A DNA stretch of 64,000 bases, from positions 199,671 through 263,670 of the forward strand of contig NZ_BSFN01000001.1 in NCBI RefSeq assembly GCF_027922365.1, given 5' to 3'. Within the stretch, counting starts at the first letter, position 1; every line of letters starts with the position of its first letter. The stretch comes from Pseudomonas turukhanskensis (GTDB taxonomy: Bacteria; Pseudomonadota; Gammaproteobacteria; Pseudomonadales; Pseudomonadaceae). A program made the translations under genes and the position numbers. Below the pieces are notes generated by a model, which was not told where the DNA came from, ran no database searches, and saw nothing but the letters and a program-made list of their open reading frames with translations. Positions 23,384-32,599 of the stretch are shown piece by piece.

Positions 23384-25492
23384 ATGCCGAGCATAGACGC
23401 CCTCGCCGACAGGCTTTCGACCTACCTGGGCGGTGAACAGGTCAACCTCGTTCGCCGCGCCTATTTCTACGCAGAGCAAGCCCACGACGGCCAACGCCGC
23501 CGCAGCGGTGAAGCCTACGTAACCCACCCGCTCGCGGTGGCCAATATTCTCGCCGACATGCACATGGACCATCAGAGCCTGATGGCCGCGATGCTGCATG
23601 ACGTCATCGAAGACACCGGCATTGCCAAAGAGGCGCTCACCGCGCAATTTGGCGAAACCGTCGCCGAACTCGTGGACGGGGTCAGCAAGCTGACCCAGAT
23701 GAACTTCGAAACCAAGGCCGAAGCCCAGGCAGAAAACTTTCAGAAAATGGCCATGGCCATGGCCCGCGATATCCGCGTGATTCTGGTCAAGCTCGCCGAC
23801 CGCCTGCACAACATGCGCACTCTGGAAGTACTGGCTGGCGAAAAGCGCCGGCGCATTGCCAAGGAAACACTGGAAATCTACGCTCCCATTGCCAACCGGC
23901 TGGGCATGCACAGCATGCGCGTGGAATTCGAAGAGCTTGGCTTTAAAGCCATGCACCCGATGCGCTCCGAGCGCATCCGCCAGGCAGTGAAACGCGCCCG
24001 CGGCAACCGCAAGGAAATCGTCAACAAGATCGAAGAGTCGCTGACCCACTGCCTCGAGCGCGAAGGCATGGAAGGCGAAGTGGTCGGCCGCGAAAAGCAC
24101 CTGTACGGCATCTACCAGAAGATGCGCGGCAAGCGCCGGGCGTTCAACGAAATCATGGACGTTTACGCCTTCCGCATCATTGTCGACAAGGTCGACACCT
24201 GCTACCGCGTGCTCGGCGCCGTGCACAACCTGTACAAACCGTTGCCCGGCCGCTTCAAAGACTACATCGCGATTCCCAAGGCCAACGGCTACCAGTCGTT
24301 GCACACCACGTTGTTTGGCATGCACGGCGTGCCCATCGAAATCCAGATTCGCACGCGCGAAATGGAAGAGATGGCCAACAACGGCATCGCCGCCCACTGG
24401 CTGTACAAATCCAACGACGACACCCAGCCCAAAGGCACCCACGCCCGCGCCCGGCAGTGGGTCAAAGGCGTGCTGGAAATGCAGCAGCGCGCCGGCAACT
24501 CGCTGGAATTTATCGAGAGCGTGAAGATCGACCTGTTCCCGGACGAGGTCTACGTCTTCACCCCCAAAGGCCGGATCATGGAGATGCCCAAGGGCTCCAC
24601 GGCCGTCGACTTTGCCTATGCCGTGCACACCGATGTGGGCAACTCCTGCATCGCCTGCCGCATCAACCGCCGCCTGGCGCCGCTGTCCGAACCGCTGCAA
24701 AGCGGCGCCACGGTGGAAATCGTCACCGCGCCAGGCGCCCGGCCGAACCCGGCCTGGCTCAACTTTGTGGTCACCGGCAAAGCGCGCACCCACATCCGTC
24801 ACGCGCTGAAACTGCAGCGCCGCTCCGAATCCATCAGCCTGGGCGAACGTCTGCTGAACAAAGTGCTGGCCGGTCTCAACAGCCACCTGGAAAAAATCCC
24901 CGCCGAGCAAGTGCAAGGCGTATTGGCCGAGTACCGCCTGGAAGTCATCGAAGATTTGCTCGAAGACATTGGCCTGGGCAACCGCATGGCCTACGTGGTC
25001 GCGCGTCGCCTGCTGGCCAGTGAAAGCGAGCAACTGCCCAGCGCCGAAGGCCCACTGGCCATCCGCGGCACCGAGGGTTTGGTACTCAGCTACGCCAAGT
25101 GCTGCACGCCGATTCCGGGCGACCCCATCGTCGGCCACCTTTCGGCCGGCAAAGGCATGGTGGTGCACCTGGAAAGCTGCAAGAACATCAGCGACATCCG
25201 CCAGAACCCGGAAAAATGCATTCAGCTGTCCTGGGCCAAGGACGTGGTCGGCGAGTTCAACGTTGAACTGCGTATCGAGCTGGAACACCAACGCGGCCTG
25301 ATTGCCTTGCTGGCCAGCAGCGTCAACGCCGCCGACGGCAACATCGAAAAAATCAGCATGGACGAGCGCGACGGCCGCATCAGCGTGGTTCAGCTGGTGG
25401 TCAGCGTGCACGACCGCGTGCACCTGGCTCGCGTGATCAAAAAGCTGCGAGCCCTCAAAGGCGTGGTGCATATCTCCCGCGTCCGCGCCTGA
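23384..25492 (+). CDS. spoT: bifunctional (p)ppGpp synthetase/hydrolase SpoT
   Basis: 702 aa, the same length as E. coli SpoT. The order is: HD hydrolase domain (HPLAVANILADMHMD, MLHDVIEDTG, ~45-75, and VKLADRLHNMRTL), synthetase domain (REKHLYGIYQKMRGKRRAFNE, MDVYAFRIIVD, AIPKANGYQSLHT), TGS domain (DEVYVFTPKGRIMEMPKGSTAVDFAYAVHT), the Cys-containing linker (SYAKCCTPIPGD) and a C-terminal ACT domain. Hydrolase residues are intact, so both activities are expected. It is co-oriented with rpoZ and ridA. Confidence 0.97.
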   Translation: MPSIDALADRLSTYLGGEQVNLVRRAYFYAEQAHDGQRRRSGEAYVTHPLAVANILADMHMDHQSLMAAMLHDVIEDTGIAKEALTAQFGETVAELVDGVSKLTQMNFETKAEAQAENFQKMAMAMARDIRVILVKLADRLHNMRTLEVLAGEKRRRIAKETLEIYAPIANRLGMHSMRVEFEELGFKAMHPMRSERIRQAVKRARGNRKEIVNKIEESLTHCLEREGMEGEVVGREKHLYGIYQKMRGKRRAFNEIMDVYAFRIIVDKVDTCYRVLGAVHNLYKPLPGRFKDYIAIPKANGYQSLHTTLFGMHGVPIEIQIRTREMEEMANNGIAAHWLYKSNDDTQPKGTHARARQWVKGVLEMQQRAGNSLEFIESVKIDLFPDEVYVFTPKGRIMEMPKGSTAVDFAYAVHTDVGNSCIACRINRRLAPLSEPLQSGATVEIVTAPGARPNPAWLNFVVTGKARTHIRHALKLQRRSESISLGERLLNKVLAGLNSHLEKIPAEQVQGVLAEYRLEVIEDLLEDIGLGNRMAYVVARRLLASESEQLPSAEGPLAIRGTEGLVLSYAKCCTPIPGDPIVGHLSAGKGMVVHLESCKNISDIRQNPEKCIQLSWAKDVVGEFNVELRIELEHQRGLIALLASSVNAADGNIEKISMDERDGRISVVQLVVSVHDRVHLARVIKKLRALKGVVHISRVRA

Positions 25493-25553
25493 CCCCCTTT
25501 CGTAACGACGGCCTGCGTTTACTGCGCAGAACTAAACCTCAAGGAGCTTTTTC

Positions 25554-25934
25554 ATGAGCAAGAGCGTCATCACTTCCGAACACGCCCCAGCCGCCATCGG
25601 TACTTACTCCCAGGCGATCAAAGCGGGCAACACCGTGTACATGTCCGGCCAGATCCCCCTGGACCCGAAAACCATGGAACTGGTTGAAGGCTTCGAAGCC
25701 CAGACCGTGCAGGTGTTCGAGAACCTCAAAGCCGTAGCCGAAGCGGCCGGCGGTTCGTTCAAAGACATCGTCAAACTGAACATCTTCCTCACCGACCTCT
25801 CGCACTTTGCCAAGGTCAACGAGGTGATGGGCCGCTACTTCGAACAGCCTTACCCGGCCCGCGCCGCCATCGGTGTAGCCGCTCTGCCACGCGGCGCCCA
25901 GGTTGAAATGGACGCCATTCTGGTTATTGAGTAA
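25554..25934 (+). CDS. ridA: RidA family reactive-imine deaminase
   Basis: 126 aa; hydrolyses 2-aminoacrylate and related enamine/imine intermediates released by PLP enzymes. The YjgF/YER057c signature ([21 protein letters not shown]) contains the key Arg, and [15 protein letters not shown] is typical. A good AAGGAG site precedes the ATG. It follows spoT by 61 bp, a common arrangement. Confidence 0.95.
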   Translation: MSKSVITSEHAPAAIGTYSQAIKAGNTVYMSGQIPLDPKTMELVEGFEAQTVQVFENLKAVAEAAGGSFKDIVKLNIFLTDLSHFAKVNEVMGRYFEQPYPARAAIGVAALPRGAQVEMDAILVIE

Positions 25935-25960
25935 CCCGTACCTCAAGGAAGCAACCGGCC

Positions 25961-26698
25961 ATGCGCATCGCCCTTGCCCTGCTGTTGATCACTGCCTTCC
26001 TCGGCGGCTGCAGCAGCCCCGCAAGCAAAGACCCGAACGGCACCTGGATCAACCAGGCCGCCATCGACGCCGCCTCCCAAGGCGGCAATCTGCGGGAGGC
26101 GTTGCTGGCCTACGGGCCGAATCTGGAGTGGACCATTGATGCCACGCGCCAGACCGCCAAAGTCAGCAATGGGTTTGAGCTCGACGAAGGCCAGCTCGTC
26201 GGTGAACCCGATGGCCAGTGGCGCGTCGACTTCTATGGCGACTACCACGAACAACTGAACGTCGAAAACAACCTGATGCGCCAGGCCGAAAGCAAGACCG
26301 GCCCCGAGCAGCGCTTTCAACGTTCCACCCTCAAACTGCCGCTGGGCGCACCGCCGGGCAGCAGCTTCGAACAAGCCCTGTACACCGCATACCTGGGCGG
26401 CACCTGGAAAATCACCAAGGGCCCCGGGGTAAAAGGTTTGGTGCTGTTCCACCCCGATGGTCAGGTAGAAGGCCTGCCCGGTGCCGATCGCTACGCCCTG
26501 TGCCTGGCCGGCGACTGCGCCGCCATGAGCGGCGAGAACGACAGCCTGTGGCTGCAACTGGGCAACAAAGGCAATGTCTGGCTGTTCAAGCGCGAAGGCG
26601 AGCGGCTGGAGATTTTCCAGGCCGTGAACCAGGCGCAGGTGGATGAAATGCCCGAGTACCTGCCGGGCGTAACCACATGGGTACTGGAAAAGAATTAA
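25961..26698 (+). CDS. predicted lipoprotein
   Basis: A 245-aa protein with a lipoprotein signal: MRIALALLLITAFLGGC with Cys17 in an LGGC lipobox. The mature part is mostly beta and polar (GTWINQAAIDAASQGGNLREALLAYG, then LGGTWKITKGPGVKGLVLFHPDGQVEGLPGADRYALCLAGDC). Two cysteines around CLAGDC could form a disulfide. I do not recognise the family beyond similarity to Pseudomonas hypothetical lipoproteins next to ridA. It ends 2 bp before a dispersed repeat. Confidence 0.8.
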   Translation: MRIALALLLITAFLGGCSSPASKDPNGTWINQAAIDAASQGGNLREALLAYGPNLEWTIDATRQTAKVSNGFELDEGQLVGEPDGQWRVDFYGDYHEQLNVENNLMRQAESKTGPEQRFQRSTLKLPLGAPPGSSFEQALYTAYLGGTWKITKGPGVKGLVLFHPDGQVEGLPGADRYALCLAGDCAAMSGENDSLWLQLGNKGNVWLFKREGERLEIFQAVNQAQVDEMPEYLPGVTTWVLEKN

Positions 26699-26700
26699 CC

Positions 26701-26767
26701 GTAGGGTGTGCTCCGCGCACCGCTGCGATCTCCCCGATACCGCAACGGTGCGCGGAGCACACCCTAC
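26701..26767. repeat. dispersed inverted repeat, GTAGGGTGTGC family (copy 1)
   Basis: Arms GTAGGGTGTGCTCCGCGCACC and GGTGCGCGGAGCACACCCTAC are exact inverted repeats around a ~25-bp loop. It fills the whole gap between a lipoprotein gene and the convergent LysE-type gene. Its right end supplies the exporter's TAG stop. Other copies: 36216-36294, 51283-51337 (arms reversed), 54417-54482. Confidence 0.85.
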
Positions 26768-27390
26768 AAGAGCAACGCGGCGGCGATCAGTAGATAGGCG
26801 CCAAGCGCCAGCAACAACCCACCACACACTCGATCCAACACCACCACCTGCCGCTGCAACCACCGGCGCCAGCGCTCCACACTCAGCAGCCGCACCAGCG
26901 CCAGATCCCACACCAGCACCACCGCGCCCATCCACACCATGCACAACGCCAGGCCCCAGCCGGGCATCCCCGCACTGCGCAGCACGCCAAACAGGCCAGC
27001 GTAGAAAATCGGGCATTTAGGGTTCATCACGCTGGCCGCCAGGCCTTGGCCAAACCCAACCCACCAACGCCCGGCAATCGCCTCGCCTGCGTCCGGCAGC
27101 GTTAATTGCCGACGTCCGCTAAAGGCCTGCAGCCCCAGCCACACAAAATACGCACCACCTACACCCTGCAACGCCCGCCACACCCAGCCGCCTTCGGCCG
27201 GCAGCAGGCTTTGGGCCAACAGCACCAGCAGCATCACCAGCACATTGGCCACTGCGATACCGCAAGCGCAGCCGTCGGCCTGCTTGCGCCCTTGCAGCAA
27301 CGCGGTGCGCAACAGCAGAAAGAAATCCGGCCCCGGCGATAACAACGCCGCAAAGTGGGTACTGGCCACCAGCAAAAACAGCGCAACCAT
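26764..27390 (-). CDS. LysE/RhtB family amino-acid exporter
   Basis: A 208-aa inner-membrane protein with about six hydrophobic segments. The family motif SPGPDFFLLLRTALLQGRKQADGCACGIAVA spans residues ~18-48, and GLAASVMNPKCPIFYAGLFGVL is the second landmark. It probably exports an amino acid or homoserine-lactone-like solute. It is downstream of an AraC-type regulator and an epimerase gene on the same strand. The final codons run into the dispersed repeat, whose end provides the stop. Confidence 0.9.
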   Translation of the reverse strand: MVALFLLVASTHFAALLSPGPDFFLLLRTALLQGRKQADGCACGIAVANVLVMLLVLLAQSLLPAEGGWVWRALQGVGGAYFVWLGLQAFSGRRQLTLPDAGEAIAGRWWVGFGQGLAASVMNPKCPIFYAGLFGVLRSAGMPGWGLALCMVWMGAVVLVWDLALVRLLSVERWRRWLQRQVVVLDRVCGGLLLALGAYLLIAAALLL

Positions 27391-27456
27391 AACAACCTCC
27401 GAATGAATTCGGCGGCCAGTCTGTGGGGCGATCAGGCGGCAGGTATTGGAAAAAAC

Positions 27457-28257
27457 TCAGGTGCGCGCGGCATTGCGAAAGCGCCCGGGCGTTACGCCGG
27501 TGAAGCGTTTGAAGGTGCCGTTGAAGTGGGCCTGGTCGTAAAACCCCAGCCGCAAGGCAACGTCGCTCAAGGGCGCCTCGCCCAGCAGCAGGCGTTTGGC
27601 TTCGCGCACTCGCCGTTGCAGCAAGTACGTGTGTGGCGGCACGCCATAGGCGCGGCGAAAGGCTTCAATCAGGTGACGCGGATGGCGCTCGCCCACGCTC
27701 GCCAACTGGTCGAGGCTGACTGCTTCCTGGTAATGCGCCTCCAGGTATTCACGCAGCCGCGCCGTGCTGCCGCCATCGCGAGCCGCCGTCGGTAGCGCTC
27801 GCATACCGCCATGGCGGATAAACACCACCTCCAGCACGGCTAGCAGTTGGCTTTCCAATGCCAGCGCATCGTGCCGCTCGAACTCCAGCGCCAAGCCAGC
27901 CATCAACTGTGCCACCGCACCGTCATCGGCCGGGTTGAGCTGATTGAAGCCGCGCGGCAACTGCTTGCGCCCCAGCAGCGCCGGCAAGCGCGCCTCTTCC
28001 ACGTAGAGCATGTGATAGACCAGCCGCGACGATATGGCGTGGCCGGTATGGGGTTCTTCCGGGTTCATCAGCGACAGGGTGCCGGCCGCCAACGCATGGC
28101 GCTCGCCGCGGCATTGGTAGCCCCCCACGCCGTGCACAATGGCGCCGATGGCAAAGGCATCGTGGCTATGGCGGCCAAACGGCTGCCCGGAGAAGTCGGC
28201 CTGAAATAGCTCGACCCCCGAGAGCCACGGCTGCACCAATAGCCGGTTGGCGTCCAT
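27457..28257 (-). CDS. AraC family transcriptional regulator
   Basis: 266 aa. The N-terminal cupin-like sensor region (FGRHSHDAFAIGAIVHGVGGYQCRGERHALAAG) is followed by a C-terminal two-HTH AraC domain (~165-262). The first helix pair is VSLDQLASVGERHPRHLIEAFRRAYG and the conserved end is LSDVALRLGFYDQAHFNGTFKRFTGVTPGRFR. It directly precedes the LysE-type exporter (66 bp gap) and probably regulates it. It starts 2 bp after the stop of the upstream epimerase gene, implying co-transcription. Confidence 0.9.
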   Translation of the reverse strand: MDANRLLVQPWLSGVELFQADFSGQPFGRHSHDAFAIGAIVHGVGGYQCRGERHALAAGTLSLMNPEEPHTGHAISSRLVYHMLYVEEARLPALLGRKQLPRGFNQLNPADDGAVAQLMAGLALEFERHDALALESQLLAVLEVVFIRHGGMRALPTAARDGGSTARLREYLEAHYQEAVSLDQLASVGERHPRHLIEAFRRAYGVPPHTYLLQRRVREAKRLLLGEAPLSDVALRLGFYDQAHFNGTFKRFTGVTPGRFRNAART

Positions 28258-28259
28258 AT

Positions 28260-29117
28260 TCAGTCGCCCGCCAGTACCGCGGCGTAGCCTTCGCGATAGG
28301 TCGGGTAACGCGGCGCCCAGCCCAGGGCGCGGGCGCGGGCATTGCTGCAGCGCTTGCTACCGGAGCGACGCACCGTCGACTCCTCAGCCCACTCCGTCAC
28401 GCCCATATAGTTGCGCAGCCAGCCCACCACCTCATCCAGCGGCGCCGGCGCATCGTCCACGCCGATATAAAGATCATCCAGCGCTGTGCCGGCGGCATCG
28501 GCCTGCAGCAGAAAGGCCAGCAACCCGGCGCAGTCATCGGCGTGCAGACGGTTGGCGTACAGCGGTGGCTCGCTGACTACCCGATAACCCATGCGCACTT
28601 GCTTGAGCAGCCACTCGCGGCCCGGCCCATAAATGCCGGTGAGGCGCACGATAGTGGCGGGAAACCCGCTACCCAGAGCCAAACGCTCCGCCTCGAGCAT
28701 GATGCGCCCGGAGTAGCTGGTGGCCTCGGCGGGCGATTGCTCATCCACCCACACGCCACCATCCTGGGCGTACACACCGCTGCTGGAGACGAATATCACG
28801 CGCTTGGGCGCCTGGCCACGCTGCTTGAGCCAGTTCAGGGTATTCGCCAGGCCGTCGTAATAAGCGCGGCGATAACCCGCTTCGTCATGCTCGGTGGCGG
28901 CAGCGGCGTAGACCAGGTAATCCAGCGGCCCCTCGGGCCACTGTGCCGGGCAGTCCGCGGCAGTCAGGTCGCCCGCCACCGGCACAATGCCCTGCGGCAG
29001 CGCTGCGACTGAACGCCGCAAGCCATACACCTGCCACCCCGCTGCATGCAGCTGCTGGCCGAGACGGCTACCGACATCGCCGCATCCGGCAATCATCAGG
29101 GTGGGGGCAATGGACAT
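28260..29117 (-). CDS. NAD(P)-dependent epimerase/dehydratase family protein (YeeZ-like)
   Basis: A 285-aa short-chain-dehydrogenase-type protein. The dinucleotide-binding glycine motif is MIAGCGDVGSRLGQQL near the N-terminus, and FVSSSGVYAQDGG is the usual SDR Ser region. The Tyr-Lys pair is not in its canonical YxxxK form (SYSGRIMLEAER), as in the YeeZ group, so catalysis is uncertain. RLTGIYGPGREWLL is typical of this group. Substrate unknown. Confidence 0.85.
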   Translation of the reverse strand: MSIAPTLMIAGCGDVGSRLGQQLHAAGWQVYGLRRSVAALPQGIVPVAGDLTAADCPAQWPEGPLDYLVYAAAATEHDEAGYRRAYYDGLANTLNWLKQRGQAPKRVIFVSSSGVYAQDGGVWVDEQSPAEATSYSGRIMLEAERLALGSGFPATIVRLTGIYGPGREWLLKQVRMGYRVVSEPPLYANRLHADDCAGLLAFLLQADAAGTALDDLYIGVDDAPAPLDEVVGWLRNYMGVTEWAEESTVRRSGSKRCSNARARALGWAPRYPTYREGYAAVLAGD

Positions 29118-29210
29118 GGGGTCACCTCGGGCAAAAGCGGCATTCTAGGCAGGCCGCAGGGAATAAGGGAAAGGCCGGTACAGCCGGATAACGTTACAGT
29201 ATCACTTTCA

Positions 29211-29232
29211 CAAACAAGAATAGTTTGCAATA
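29211..29232. promoter_or_regulatory. possible Fur-type operator upstream of exbB
   Basis: CAAACAAGAATAGTTTGCAATA lies 70 bp before exbB. It contains the dyad CAAAC-N7-GTTTG and an AT-rich core loosely like a Fur box. The match to the 19-bp consensus is weak. exb-tonB operons are normally iron-repressed. Confidence 0.35.
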
Positions 29233-29302
29233 CTTGTTGCCCTTTTGCGCCAGGGCTCGTTTGGCCCCGGTCACCGCTCTTCCCATCTCAGGTCCGGCCA
29301 GC

Positions 29303-30385
29303 ATGAATTTCAACGCCTACCGCGCTCAGCCCTCCCTTCTGCAGCCTCGCGCTCTGCTCGCTTGCGGCGCACTGCTGCTCAGCTTGATGTTGCCCGCCAG
29401 CAGCTTCGCTGAAGAAACCACCGCTCCAGCCGCCGCGCCGGCCGCCACCGCGCCTGCACCGGCAGATGCCACCGGCGCCGTGCCAGCCCCGCAAGGCGAA
29501 ACCCCGGCCGCTGCCGCCCTGCGCGAAAAAATCGCCGCCCTGGGCCCGGACGCCACCCCTGAGCAGATCAGCACGGCGACCAAAGAAACCCTCGAAGCCA
29601 ATGGCGCCTCGCCCGAAGAAGTGGCACAGGCCCTGGACACCTTGCAAAAAGCCAATGACCTGATCGCCGAAGACCAGGAAAACTTTGCCAGCGACCTGTC
29701 GCCCTGGGGCATGTACCAGAACGCCGACCATATCGTAAAAGCAGTGATGATCGGTCTGGCGCTGGCCTCGGTCATTACCTGGACCATCTGGATCGCCAAA
29801 GGCCTGGAGCTGCTCGGTGCCAAACGCCGCCTGCGCGCTGAACTGGCCCTGCTGAAACAGAGCCGCTCGCTGAAGGAAGCCTCGGACAAAGCCACCAAAG
29901 AAGGCAGTCTGTCCCATGTGTTGGTACACGACGCGCTCGAAGAAATGCGCCTGTCGGCCAACACCCGCGAGAAAGAAGGCATCAAGGAGCGCGTCAGCTT
30001 CCGCCTGGAGCGCCTGGTCGCCGCTTGTGGTCGTGAAATGAGCCAGGGCACCGGCGTACTCGCCACCATCGGTTCCACTGCGCCCTTCTTCGGCCTGTTC
30101 GGTACCGTGTGGGGCATCATGAACAGCTTTATCGGCATCGCCAAATCGCAGACCACCAACCTGGCCGTGGTCGCCCCCGGTATCGCCGAAGCCCTGCTGG
30201 CCACGGCCATGGGCCTGGTTGCAGCCATTCCTGCGGTGGTTATCTACAACGTCTTCGCCCGTTCCATCACCGGCTACAAAGCCCAGGTGGCGGACGCCTC
30301 GGCTCAGGTGCTGCTGCTGGTCAGCCGCGATCTGGACCACCTGCCGGCTGAACGCAGCCAGCCACACGCCGTTAAAGTGAGCTGA
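29303..30385 (+). CDS. exbB: TonB-system energiser ExbB with long N-terminal extension
   Basis: A proton-channel subunit of the ExbB-ExbD-TonB complex, 360 aa. The ATG at 29303 gives a signal peptide (ALLLSLMLPASSFA) and then an Ala/Pro-rich segment (AEETTAPAAAPAATAPAPAD, ~35-80) and a helical periplasmic stretch. Three membrane segments of the MotA/TolQ/ExbB domain follow, with the family motif TGVLATIGSTAPFFGLFGTVWGIMNSF and the last segment AMGLVAAIPAVVIYNVF. E. coli ExbB lacks this extension; it is known in pseudomonad ExbB. It is 1 bp from exbD. Confidence 0.95.
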   Translation: MNFNAYRAQPSLLQPRALLACGALLLSLMLPASSFAEETTAPAAAPAATAPAPADATGAVPAPQGETPAAAALREKIAALGPDATPEQISTATKETLEANGASPEEVAQALDTLQKANDLIAEDQENFASDLSPWGMYQNADHIVKAVMIGLALASVITWTIWIAKGLELLGAKRRLRAELALLKQSRSLKEASDKATKEGSLSHVLVHDALEEMRLSANTREKEGIKERVSFRLERLVAACGREMSQGTGVLATIGSTAPFFGLFGTVWGIMNSFIGIAKSQTTNLAVVAPGIAEALLATAMGLVAAIPAVVIYNVFARSITGYKAQVADASAQVLLLVSRDLDHLPAERSQPHAVKVS

Positions 30386-30386
30386 C

Positions 30387-30812
30387 ATGGGCCTGCACCT
30401 CAACGACGGCGGCGATGATCTGGTCGAATCCCACGAGATCAACGTAACGCCCTTTATCGACGTGATGCTCGTGCTGCTGATCATCTTTATGGTGGCCGCA
30501 CCGCTCGCCACGGTAGACATCAAAGTCGACCTGCCGGCCTCCAGCGCCGAGCCCCAGCGCCGCCCCGACAAGCCGGTGTACCTGACCGTCAAAGAGGACA
30601 AGAGCCTCTACCTGGGCGACCAGCAGGTCACCAAAGAGCAGCTGGGCCAGGCCCTGGACCAACAGACCAAAGGCAAGAAGGACACCACGATCTTCTTCCG
30701 CGCCGACAAAGGTGTGGACTACGCCGATCTGATGGAGGCCATGAACAGCCTGCGTTCAGCCGGTTACCTCAAAGTGGGCCTCGTGGGCCTTGAGGCGGTC
30801 GGGCAGAAATGA
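30387..30812 (+). CDS. exbD: TonB-system energiser ExbD
   Basis: 141 aa with one N-terminal membrane helix (INVTPFIDVMLVLLIIFMVAAP) that carries the essential proton-carrying Asp, then a periplasmic domain (DLPASSAEPQRRPDKPVYLTV). It overlaps tonB by 4 bp (ATGA), indicating translational coupling. Confidence 0.96.
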   Translation: MGLHLNDGGDDLVESHEINVTPFIDVMLVLLIIFMVAAPLATVDIKVDLPASSAEPQRRPDKPVYLTVKEDKSLYLGDQQVTKEQLGQALDQQTKGKKDTTIFFRADKGVDYADLMEAMNSLRSAGYLKVGLVGLEAVGQK

Positions 30813-31546
30813 CCCTAACGCTGCGTAAAGCGTCGCGGTGGACGGTAAGTTGGCTGCTGGTGCTCGCCCTGCATATCGGTATCGGCCTGTGGGCCCTGTA
30901 CTGGCATGCCGAGGCGATCCCGGTAGAAATGCCGCCGCCGGCGATGATGATCGAATTGCCGCCGATGCCGGAGGTGGTGCAGCCGCCGCCTGCGCCCGCA
31001 CAAATCGTCGAGCCTCAGCCCGAGCCGGAACCGGAAGTGGTGATTGCGCCCAAGCCTGAGCTGGTACTGGAAAAACCCAAACCCAAGCCCAAGCCCAAGC
31101 CGAAACCCAAGCCGGTCGAGCCGCCCAAACCGCTTGAAAAACCGGTTGAACAAGCCACTCAGCCCGCGCCACCGGCTCCGCCGAGCCCTGCACCACCAGA
31201 GGCCAAAGCAGCCCCGCTGCCGCCAGGCAACCCGGGCGCGCAGGCCGACGAAAAAGCCAACTGGCTGGGCAAGGTCAAGGCGCACATGGACCCCAAACTG
31301 CACTACCCGCAAAACGAGCGCCGCAGCCGCACGGGCGTCGTTCAAGTGGTCGCGACGTTTGTGGTGGATGGCAAAGGCAAGATTCTGGACGCCACTATCA
31401 CCGAATCCACCGCCCGCGCGGCCTTCAACAGTGATGTGTTGCGCCAGATCCGCCGTACCAGCCCAGTGCCGGCACCGCCTGAAACGTTGCTGGTAGGTGG
31501 GCAGATTTCGATCACCTACCCGCTCAACTTCACGCTCAAACAGTAA
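30809..31546 (+). CDS. tonB: TonB protein
   Basis: Transduces ion-motive force to outer-membrane siderophore, heme and B12 receptors. 245 aa. The N-terminal anchor is about residues 12-32 (TVSWLLVLALHIGIGLWAL, with the conserved SxxxH helix face). A Pro-rich rigid spacer follows with Glu-Pro repeats and then a run of Lys-Pro dipeptides (~residues 85-105). The C-terminal TonB domain has YPQNERRSRTGVVQVVATFVVDGKG and ends PLNFTLKQ. Two hairpins follow the stop. Confidence 0.95.
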   Translation: MTLTLRKASRWTVSWLLVLALHIGIGLWALYWHAEAIPVEMPPPAMMIELPPMPEVVQPPPAPAQIVEPQPEPEPEVVIAPKPELVLEKPKPKPKPKPKPKPVEPPKPLEKPVEQATQPAPPAPPSPAPPEAKAAPLPPGNPGAQADEKANWLGKVKAHMDPKLHYPQNERRSRTGVVQVVATFVVDGKGKILDATITESTARAAFNSDVLRQIRRTSPVPAPPETLLVGGQISITYPLNFTLKQ

Positions 31547-31552
31547 CGTCGT

Positions 31553-31612
31553 ACCGACAGCCGAGCCCTGTCGGTCTGTAACCAAGCCCGCAGTCATGCA
31601 CTGCGGGTTGGT
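31553..31612 (+). terminator. double hairpin after tonB
   Basis: Stem 1 is ACCGACAG / CTGTCGGT (31553-31575). Stem 2 is AACCAAGCCCGCAGT / ACTGCGGGTTGGTT (about 31579-31612). The T-tract is weak, but the pair ends the exb-tonB operon and precedes the oxyR promoter region. Confidence 0.55.
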
Positions 31613-31662
31613 TCCATTGAATACAACCGCTATGCTTTGGCGCAAATCAATGGAATAACACT

Positions 31663-32589
31663 ATGACCCTCACCGAACTGCGCTACATCGTCACCCTGGC
31701 ACAAGAGCAGCATTTCGGGCGGGCGGCCGAGCGTTGCCATGTCAGCCAGCCCACCCTGTCGGTCGGCGTGAAAAAGCTTGAAGACGAGCTGGGCATACTG
31801 ATTTTCGAGCGCAGCAAAAGCGCGGTACGTCTTACGCCGGTGGGCGAAGGCATCGTCACCCAGGCGCAAAAGGTGCTGGAGCAGGCCCAGGGCATTCGCG
31901 AACTGGCCCAGGCTGGCAAAAACCAGCTGGCCGCCCCGCTCAAGGTCGGCGCCATCTATACCGTCGGCCCGTACCTGTTCCCCCATCTGATTCCGCAGCT
32001 GCACCGCGTGGCGCCGCAGATGCCGCTATATATCGAAGAGAACTTCACCCACGTGCTGCGCGACAAACTGCGTAACGGCGAGCTCGACGCGATCATCATC
32101 GCCCTGCCGTTCCAGGAAGCCGACGTGCTCACCAAGGTCCTGTACGACGAGCCGTTCTACGTGTTGCTGCCATCTGGCCATGCCTGGACGGCCAAGAAAA
32201 CCATCGACGCCGAACTGCTCAACGACAAGAGCCTGCTGCTGCTCGGTGAAGGCCACTGCTTCCGCGACCAGGTGCTGGAAGCCTGCCCCACCCTGCGCAA
32301 GGGCGGCGACGATCACGCCAAGCACACCACGGTGGAATCCAGCTCGCTGGAAACCATCCGCCATATGGTCGCCTCCGGCATGGGCATTTCCATCCTGCCG
32401 TTCTCGGCCGTGGACAGCCATCACTACGCCCCCGGCGTCTTTGAAGTGCGCCCGCTCACCCCGCCAGTGCCGTTCCGTACCGTGGCCATCGCCTGGCGCG
32501 CCAGCTTTCCACGCCCCAAAGCCATCGATGTGTTGGCCGACTCCATCCGCCTTTGCTCGGTGGCCAATCCGCTGCCCCAAATCGCTTAA
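31663..32589 (+). CDS. oxyR: hydrogen peroxide sensor/regulator OxyR
   Basis: A LysR-type regulator of 308 aa. The HTH is at residues ~3-60 (MTLTELRYIVTLAQEQHFGRAAERCHVSQPTLS). The redox pair is intact: Cys199 and Cys208 in GEGHCFRDQVLEAC, exactly the E. coli numbering. Peroxide forms a disulfide between them and switches on catalase and peroxidase genes. It is followed by recG 10 bp downstream, the conserved Pseudomonas oxyR-recG operon. Confidence 0.96.
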   Translation: MTLTELRYIVTLAQEQHFGRAAERCHVSQPTLSVGVKKLEDELGILIFERSKSAVRLTPVGEGIVTQAQKVLEQAQGIRELAQAGKNQLAAPLKVGAIYTVGPYLFPHLIPQLHRVAPQMPLYIEENFTHVLRDKLRNGELDAIIIALPFQEADVLTKVLYDEPFYVLLPSGHAWTAKKTIDAELLNDKSLLLLGEGHCFRDQVLEACPTLRKGGDDHAKHTTVESSSLETIRHMVASGMGISILPFSAVDSHHYAPGVFEVRPLTPPVPFRTVAIAWRASFPRPKAIDVLADSIRLCSVANPLPQIA

Positions 32590-32599
32590 GGCGTAGCGC

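Noticed and set aside
31050..31140. Lys-Pro coding repeat as a satellite
   Set aside because: It is the normal Pro-rich spacer of TonB, in frame within an intact gene.
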